The notes beneath the pieces are model-generated. The model was not told the DNA's origin, searched no databases, and saw only the letters and a program-made list of their open reading frames with translations. Positions 6,542 to 10,553 of a stretch of DNA of 10,553 nt are shown piece by piece; positions within the stretch are counted from its first letter, which is position 1; each line of letters starts with the position of its first letter. A program made the position numbers and the translations under genes. Location: NCBI GenBank assembly GCA_052143655.1, contig JBKQSL010000072.1, positions 1-10,553 of the forward strand. Direction: 5' to 3'. The stretch comes from CAVSUR01 sp052143655 (GTDB lineage: Bacteria; Actinomycetota; Actinomycetes; Streptosporangiales; Streptosporangiaceae).

Positions 6542-7327
6542 CTAGCAGCTGTTCACGGGGATGACCTGAGTGACCCCTGTGTACTTCAGATGATTGCTGG
6601 CTGGCACGCAATTGGTGCGGCCGTGGTGAATCACGATGACCTCGGCGGGGGCGGGCGAGACGGTTCCCGCGATGACCGCCATGATCGCCAGCACGGCGAT
6701 CAGCGCGGCCGCGATCACGCCCGCGGTCCTGGATGCGTGCAGGTAGACCCTGCGGCGGTCGGCGCTTATCAGGCTGCGATCCTTGTAACGCTGCCAGTCT
6801 TTCTTCCCTGAGCTGCCCTTGGCCTCCTCGCGCCTGGCCTCCTCGCGCTCCGCGTCCCAGCGCTCAGCGTCCTTGCGGTCGGGCCGCATCGCGAGCCAAT
6901 TCGCGATGCCGAACCATGCCCGCATCCACTCGGGCCGGACGTCCCCAGGCTTGTTGTCTCGGGGACTTGGGGGCTGCGTTATGTTTCCGAGGCCGCCCCA
7001 GGTGGCCTGGCCGCCGTATATCAGAGCGAACACCGTGACCGCGAAGACCAGGCCCACCAGGACTACCAGGATCAGCTGGAATGGCCCGCTGTCAGTCACC
7101 CCGGTAACCAGGTCACCGCCCTTGAGTAGTACCACTGAGCCGAGCAGGCCGAGGAGCGTGGTCAGCACGCCCAGCCAGACACGGGCTGACGCCTGGACGC
7201 GCTCCAGTCGGCTGCGCTCGAACTTCTGAAGGTCCCGGCTCCACCGCCTCTCATCCGCGGCGGCCTTCGCGGCGGCCTCTGCATCGTCCTGCCGGGATTG
7301 CTGCCGGGAACCGTCGGCGTCTGTCAC
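6542..7327 (-). CDS. Unrecognised membrane protein with three predicted helices
   Basis: I do not recognise this 261-residue protein. It starts at a GTG with GGGAGGGCGGGAGC before it, a strong ribosome site. Residues 1-48 are highly charged and probably helical (DERRWSRDLQKFERSRLERV). Predicted membrane helices lie at about 50-68, 83-105 and 201-223. Residues 106-200 form a charged loop with a Pro-rich start and a Glu/Arg/Lys-rich run (about 150-184) that could be coiled coil. By the positive-inside rule the N-terminus and this loop are cytoplasmic, and the last 38 residues are outside. That tail carries C240 and the final residue C261, which could form a disulfide closing a 20-residue loop. 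No enzymatic motif is seen. It is transcribed alone, divergently from the PQQ propeller gene. A sensor or envelope scaffold role is possible but not shown. Confidence 0.75.
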   Translation of the reverse strand: MTDADGSRQQSRQDDAEAAAKAAADERRWSRDLQKFERSRLERVQASARVWLGVLTTLLGLLGSVVLLKGGDLVTGVTDSGPFQLILVVLVGLVFAVTVFALIYGGQATWGGLGNITQPPSPRDNKPGDVRPEWMRAWFGIANWLAMRPDRKDAERWDAEREEARREEAKGSSGKKDWQRYKDRSLISADRRRVYLHASRTAGVIAAALIAVLAIMAVIAGTVSPAPAEVIVIHHGRTNCVPASNHLKYTGVTQVIPVNSC

Positions 7328-7649
7328 GCTCCCGCCCTCCCGTGCGCAGATTCACTTGCCCAATCCTGCCCGGCCGACTGCTGGCGGCCAGCAGGATGTT
7401 CCACGGCGAAGCATATTGATCGCCTGACGACGCCCAGGAGGCCCGGCCCTGCAATGGGGATCCGAAGAATGCTGGTCGGCGGCCAGGACCTATGAGAAAA
7501 CTGAGCTGATCGCCGATGGGCTGATCGCGACGCCGGCCGGCGGCCTCACCGAGGTAATGGATGCGGCGACTAACCTGCAAGATCTGGTAAAGCCGCCGGG
7601 CTGATGGCATGCTGGTGCCTCCTTGCATCTGACCCGGGGGAGGCGCTGC
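7328..7649. other. Divergent intergenic region, 322 bp
   Basis: This region lies between the membrane protein start (-) and the propeller start (+). It contains the perfect palindrome at 7378-7394. From 7428 to 7604 a + strand frame stays open and reads protein-like in its second half (TEVMDAATNLQDLVKPPG before the stop), but it has no start codon before an ATG at 7557. It may be a gene scrap or chance. A 9-base direct repeat gctgatcgc occurs at 7505 and 7520. No clear promoter was found. Confidence 0.5.
7378..7394. promoter_or_regulatory. Perfect 17-bp palindrome, candidate operator or hairpin
   Basis: CTGCTGGC-G-GCCAGCAG is a perfect 8+1+8 inverted repeat, 51 bases upstream of the membrane protein GTG. 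Its location suits an operator for that gene. A single-base loop makes an RNA hairpin less natural. Confidence 0.35.
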
Positions 7650-9029
7650 ATGAGACCTCGAAGGCTGCTCACCGTTGCGGTAACGGGCGTAGCCGTCGCG
7701 CTGGTCACCGCCGGTGGGGCGGCGGCCGCCGACTGGCCGGCGTACCTCAACGGCCCGTCGCACTCGTCCTACAACGCGGGCGAGACGGCGATCACCACGG
7801 CCAACGCCGGGTCACTGGTCAAGAAGTGGGACTGGTACCCGGCGGCCACGACCCAGTCCGGCCAGCCCAGCGGCCTGCTGGCCAGCCCGACAGTGGTCGG
7901 CGGGGTGGTTTACCAGGGCGCGAATACCGGTGTCTTCTACGCCGTCAACGCCAGCACCGGCAAGACGATCTGGAGCCAGAACCTCGGCTTCGTCAAGGGC
8001 ACGACCTGCGGCCCGCTGGGAATCGTGTCCACCGCCACGGTGATCAACGGCACGGTGTACGTGGCCGGCGGGGACGGCTACCTGTATGCGCTCAAGGCCT
8101 CGACCGGCGCGGTGATCTGGAAGTCGGTCATCGGCATCCCGTCCACCACTGTGAACAACTACTACGACTGGTCCTCGCCCACGGTCGCCGGCGGCAACAT
8201 CTACGTCGGGGTGTCGTCCAACTGCGACAACCCGCTGATCAAGGGCGGGCTCAAGGAGTACAGCGCGTCCACCGGCGCGCTGGAGCACTTCTACCAGTCC
8301 TACCCGGGCCACTCGGTGCAGGCGAGCGTGTGGAGCAGCGCCGCCTACGGCTCCAACGGCGTGTTCATCACCACCGGCAACGGCCCCGGCGGCGCGCAGG
8401 AGTCGATCATCCGGCTGAACCCGTCCACGCTCGCGCAGGAAGACTACTGGGAAGTGCCCGTCAGCCAGCGGGTACCGGACTCAGACTTCGGCGGCTCGCC
8501 CACGCTGTTCACGGCCACGATCGGCGGCGTGTCCACCCCGATGGTCGGCGCGTGCAACAAGAACGGCATCTACTACGCGTGGATGCAGAACAACCTGGCG
8601 GCGGGCCCGGTCTGGGAGGACACCGTCGGCAAGGCCTACGCGCACACCAACTCCGAGTGCGACGCGGCGGCCATCTGGGACGGCTCGCGCCTGTACATCG
8701 CCGGAAACGGGGCCACCCTGGGCGGCACCGCCTACCCCGGCGAGCTGCAGCAGGTGAACCCGGCCACCGGTGCCTACATCTGGCGCACCCCGCTGACCAC
8801 TGGGCCGCCCGACGGCTCGCCCACCATGGACGGCGCGGGCGTCATCGCCGCCACCGTCTACCAGACCGGCACCGGTGCCGGCTCGGAGGTGCTGACGCTG
8901 GCGAACGCCTCGACCGGCGCAGTGCTGCACACCATCACCACCGGGCCGGACTTCGGGCAGCCGGTGTTCGCGGACGGCATGATGTTCGTTCCGACCCAGA
9001 ACCACGGCCTGCAGGCGTACGCGCCCTAG
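7650..9029 (+). CDS. Secreted PQQ-binding-like beta-propeller protein
   Basis: This 459-residue protein starts at an ATG with GGGGGAGG six bases upstream; an in-frame start at 7623 would add nine residues and has no such site. Residues 1-27 are a signal peptide (MRPRR, hydrophobic core, cleavage after GGAAAA). The mature protein begins DWPAYLNGPSHSSYN, the usual opening of PQQ-like propellers. Blade motifs follow: FYAVNASTGKTIWSQ (96-110), LYALKASTGAVIWKS (145-159), LKEYSASTGAL (201-211), IIRLNPST (253-260), LQQVNPATGAYIWRT (366-380) and LTLANASTGAVL (415-426). The final LQAYAP probably closes the ring. It has five cysteines (120, 192, 302, 337 and none near the ends besides). I see no cytochrome c domain or CXXCH heme motif, so a soluble quinoprotein dehydrogenase is not supported. 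Many proteins with this fold bind no PQQ and act as scaffolds. The ligand and partners are unknown. Confidence 0.85.
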   Translation: MRPRRLLTVAVTGVAVALVTAGGAAAADWPAYLNGPSHSSYNAGETAITTANAGSLVKKWDWYPAATTQSGQPSGLLASPTVVGGVVYQGANTGVFYAVNASTGKTIWSQNLGFVKGTTCGPLGIVSTATVINGTVYVAGGDGYLYALKASTGAVIWKSVIGIPSTTVNNYYDWSSPTVAGGNIYVGVSSNCDNPLIKGGLKEYSASTGALEHFYQSYPGHSVQASVWSSAAYGSNGVFITTGNGPGGAQESIIRLNPSTLAQEDYWEVPVSQRVPDSDFGGSPTLFTATIGGVSTPMVGACNKNGIYYAWMQNNLAAGPVWEDTVGKAYAHTNSECDAAAIWDGSRLYIAGNGATLGGTAYPGELQQVNPATGAYIWRTPLTTGPPDGSPTMDGAGVIAATVYQTGTGAGSEVLTLANASTGAVLHTITTGPDFGQPVFADGMMFVPTQNHGLQAYAP

Positions 9030-9084
9030 CGGGCGGTTGGGCAGTGGAAGGTCGGGCTGAGCGAACGACAGCACTGCTGGGGGG

Positions 9085-9311
9085 CGCCGCAAGGCCGAGG
9101 CGTACTACGAAACCCTGGTGAACACCTGGAACGGGTCCGCCTGGACCCAGGTGCCCTCAGCATCCCAGGACTCAGCACGAGCAACGCGGTCGGCGTGGAC
9201 GCCCTGAACGGCCTGGCCTGCGTCAGCGGCACCTGCTACGCGGCCGGCCAGGGCAACCCCAGCACCAACCAACCAGCACCCGGCGATAACACGCTCATGG
9301 AAAAGAGCTAG
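9085..9311 (+). pseudogene. Remnant of WNG-repeat secreted protein, frameshifted
   Basis: One frame gives EAYYETLVNTWNGSAWTQVP up to about 9156. A different frame, from about 9159, gives SIPGLSTSNAVGVDALNGLACVSGTC in pieces and then YAAGQGNPSTNQPAPGDNTL, ending at TAG 9309-9311. Together they spell one unit of the actinobacterial repeat with TLxExWNGxxWxxVPSP, then a LxxVxCxSxxxCxAVG line, known from large secreted propeller-like proteins. Restoring one missing base near 9157-9159 rejoins the frames. No start or signal peptide precedes it, so only the C-terminal end of a gene remains. It fills the 284-bp gap between the propeller and the peptidase. Confidence 0.65.
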
Positions 9312-9313
9312 TC

Positions 9314-10553
9314 ATGATCAAGAGAATCGCGCTCGCGGTCGCGGCGGTGGGAGCCCTGCTCGGGCTCAGCCTGCCGGCCGCGCAGGCCAGCACGCACCCG
9401 GCCGCCGCCCGGCCGAACATCGACTATAAGCGGGCGTGTCGGGTCGCCACCAGGCATGGCCGGATGGCATGCATGGTCCTGATCCGCACCAACGTCGCGC
9501 AGCAGTCCCAGCGCAAGCTTGGTCCCGACCAGGCCCCGAGCGGCGAGGGCTACGGGCCCTCCAGCCTGCAGAGCGCCTATAACCTGCCATCATCGACGGC
9601 CGGCAGCGGCGAGACAGTCGCCGTGGTCGATGCCTACAACGACCCCAACGCCGCCTCGGACCTGGCTGCCTACCGGTCGGCGTGGGGGCTGCCTGCCTGC
9701 GGCTCGGGCTGCTTCTCAGTGGTGAACCAGAACGGGCAGGCCAGCCCGCTGCCACCCGACGCCGGGTCCAGTGGCTGGGACGTCGAGGAGTCACTGGACG
9801 TGGACATGGTGTCGGCGATCTGCCCGCTGTGCCACATCATCCTGGTCGAGACCAACAGCAACGGCATCTCCGACCTGGGCACCGGGGTGGACGCGGCGGT
9901 GAACCTGGGTGCCCTGTACGTGTCGAACAGCTACGGTGCTGGAGAGTTCTCGTCCGAGACCACCTTCGACAGCTACTACCAGCATCCAGGCGTGGCCGTG
10001 ACCGCCTCCGCCGGCGACAGCGGCTACGGGGTGGAGTATCCCGCCGCCTCACAGTACGTCACTGCGGTCGGCGGTACTTCGCTGAACACGGCGTCTAACT
10101 CGCGCGGCTGGACCGAGAGCGTGTGGAACGGCACCGGCTCCGGCTGCTCGGCGTATGAGACGAAGCCGGCCTGGCAGACTGACACCGGCTGCTCCAACCG
10201 GACCAACAACGACGTCTCAGCAGTCGCTGACCCCAGTACCGGTGTCGCGATTTACGACACCTACAGCGAGGGCGGCTGGCTTGAGGTGGGCGGGACCAGC
10301 GTATCCTCCCCCATCATCGCCTCGGTGTTCGCGCTGGCCGGCACACCAGCCGCAGGCACGTACCCGTCCTCCTACATCTACAAGCACACCTCAAGCCTGT
10401 ACGACGTGACCTCAGGAAGCAACGGGAGTTGCAGTCCCGCCTACCTGTGCACGGCAGAGACCGGTTACGACGGGCCGACCGGCTGGGGCACCCCGGACGG
10501 CGTGGCCGCATTCAGCAGCTCAACCAACGACACGGTCACGGTGACCAGCCCGG
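9314..10553 (+). CDS. Secreted S53 (sedolisin) serine-carboxyl peptidase, 3' end outside window
   Basis: The visible 413 residues start at an ATG with GGAAAAGAG six bases upstream. Residues 1-25 are a signal peptide ending AAQA. A short region (26-88) with a Cys pair (C42, C53) precedes the catalytic domain, far shorter than the usual 200-residue sedolisin prodomain, as in a common actinobacterial subgroup. The full S53 set is visible: E158 and D162 in DVEESLDVDMVSAICP, oxyanion D235 in ASAGDSG, and nucleophile S329 in GGTSVSSP. Near 364-397 the DVTSGSNG line and GYDGPTGWGTPDG match the calcium-binding end of the domain. Such enzymes digest proteins outside the cell, usually at acid pH. After residue 400, TNDTVTVTSP starts a linker or extra domain that the window cuts. 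The ATG lies two bases past the stop of the WNG remnant, and its ribosome site lies inside that remnant, so the two were probably once co-translated. Confidence 0.88.
   Translation, partial: MIKRIALAVAAVGALLGLSLPAAQASTHPAAARPNIDYKRACRVATRHGRMACMVLIRTNVAQQSQRKLGPDQAPSGEGYGPSSLQSAYNLPSSTAGSGETVAVVDAYNDPNAASDLAAYRSAWGLPACGSGCFSVVNQNGQASPLPPDAGSSGWDVEESLDVDMVSAICPLCHIILVETNSNGISDLGTGVDAAVNLGALYVSNSYGAGEFSSETTFDSYYQHPGVAVTASAGDSGYGVEYPAASQYVTAVGGTSLNTASNSRGWTESVWNGTGSGCSAYETKPAWQTDTGCSNRTNNDVSAVADPSTGVAIYDTYSEGGWLEVGGTSVSSPIIASVFALAGTPAAGTYPSSYIYKHTSSLYDVTSGSNGSCSPAYLCTAETGYDGPTGWGTPDGVAAFSSSTNDTVTVTSP

Noticed and set aside
6141..6611. 156-codon - strand frame between the membrane protein and GH12 genes
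   Set aside because: It overlaps the end of the membrane protein gene, crosses the hairpin at 6374-6423 and has poor codon character.
7650..9029. PQQ-dependent alcohol dehydrogenase
   Set aside because: The blades match the propeller fold only; length is short and no heme domain or CXXCH is present.
7604..9121. 505-codon + strand frame overlapping the PQQ propeller
   Set aside because: It shares the same bases in another frame, is Arg/His-rich and has no domain; the propeller frame has a signal peptide and clear repeats.

Overview
The window is high-GC DNA with strong G/C third-position bias, GTG and ATG starts with G-rich ribosome sites, and many Ala/Gly/Thr-rich exported proteins. The gene families (YtrA-type GntR regulator with an ABC pair, GH12, S53 peptidase, WNG-type repeats) point to a soil-type mycelial actinomycete (Streptosporangiales or Catenulisporales-like). 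The lineage is inferred from gene content only. No RNA genes, CRISPR arrays or intact mobile elements were seen.

Left part (1-1290): a C-terminal piece of an SRPBCC-like protein runs in from the left edge on the + strand. Opposite it, on the - strand, is a decayed GntR/YtrA - ABC ATPase - ABC permease operon. The regulator has no usable start codon: its frame is open back only to a stop at 1234-1236. The ATPase breaks off before its Walker A motif and joins, out of frame, to a membrane segment of the permease. A perfect 17-bp hairpin at 1244-1289 ends the next upstream gene and lies where the regulator's 5' end should be.

Middle (1337-7327): four genes. Two are divergent: a secreted delta-60-type beta-propeller (-) and a secreted phosphoesterase with Ig-like and jelly-roll-like C-terminal domains (+). 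Between them lie a perfect 17-bp palindrome and a G9 tract. The phosphoesterase converges on a secreted GH12-type glycosidase (-), with a hairpin between the two stops. Upstream of the GH12 gene is a 521-bp gene-free stretch, then an unrecognised three-helix membrane protein (-).

Right part (7328-10553): across a divergent spacer with another perfect 17-bp palindrome lies a secreted PQQ-type beta-propeller (+). It is followed by a frameshifted remnant of an actinobacterial WNG-repeat protein. Two bases after that remnant's stop begins a secreted S53 (sedolisin) peptidase with its full catalytic set, which runs off the right edge.

Overall this is a secretome island: five of the six genes with complete 5' ends encode exported proteins, probably for extracellular breakdown of polysaccharide, phosphoester and protein substrates. 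That shared role is inferred, since the genes do not form one operon. I found no convincing new multi-gene system. The most informative points are the scarred ABC locus, the remnant abutting the peptidase, the unknown membrane protein and the palindromes in the two divergent promoter regions.
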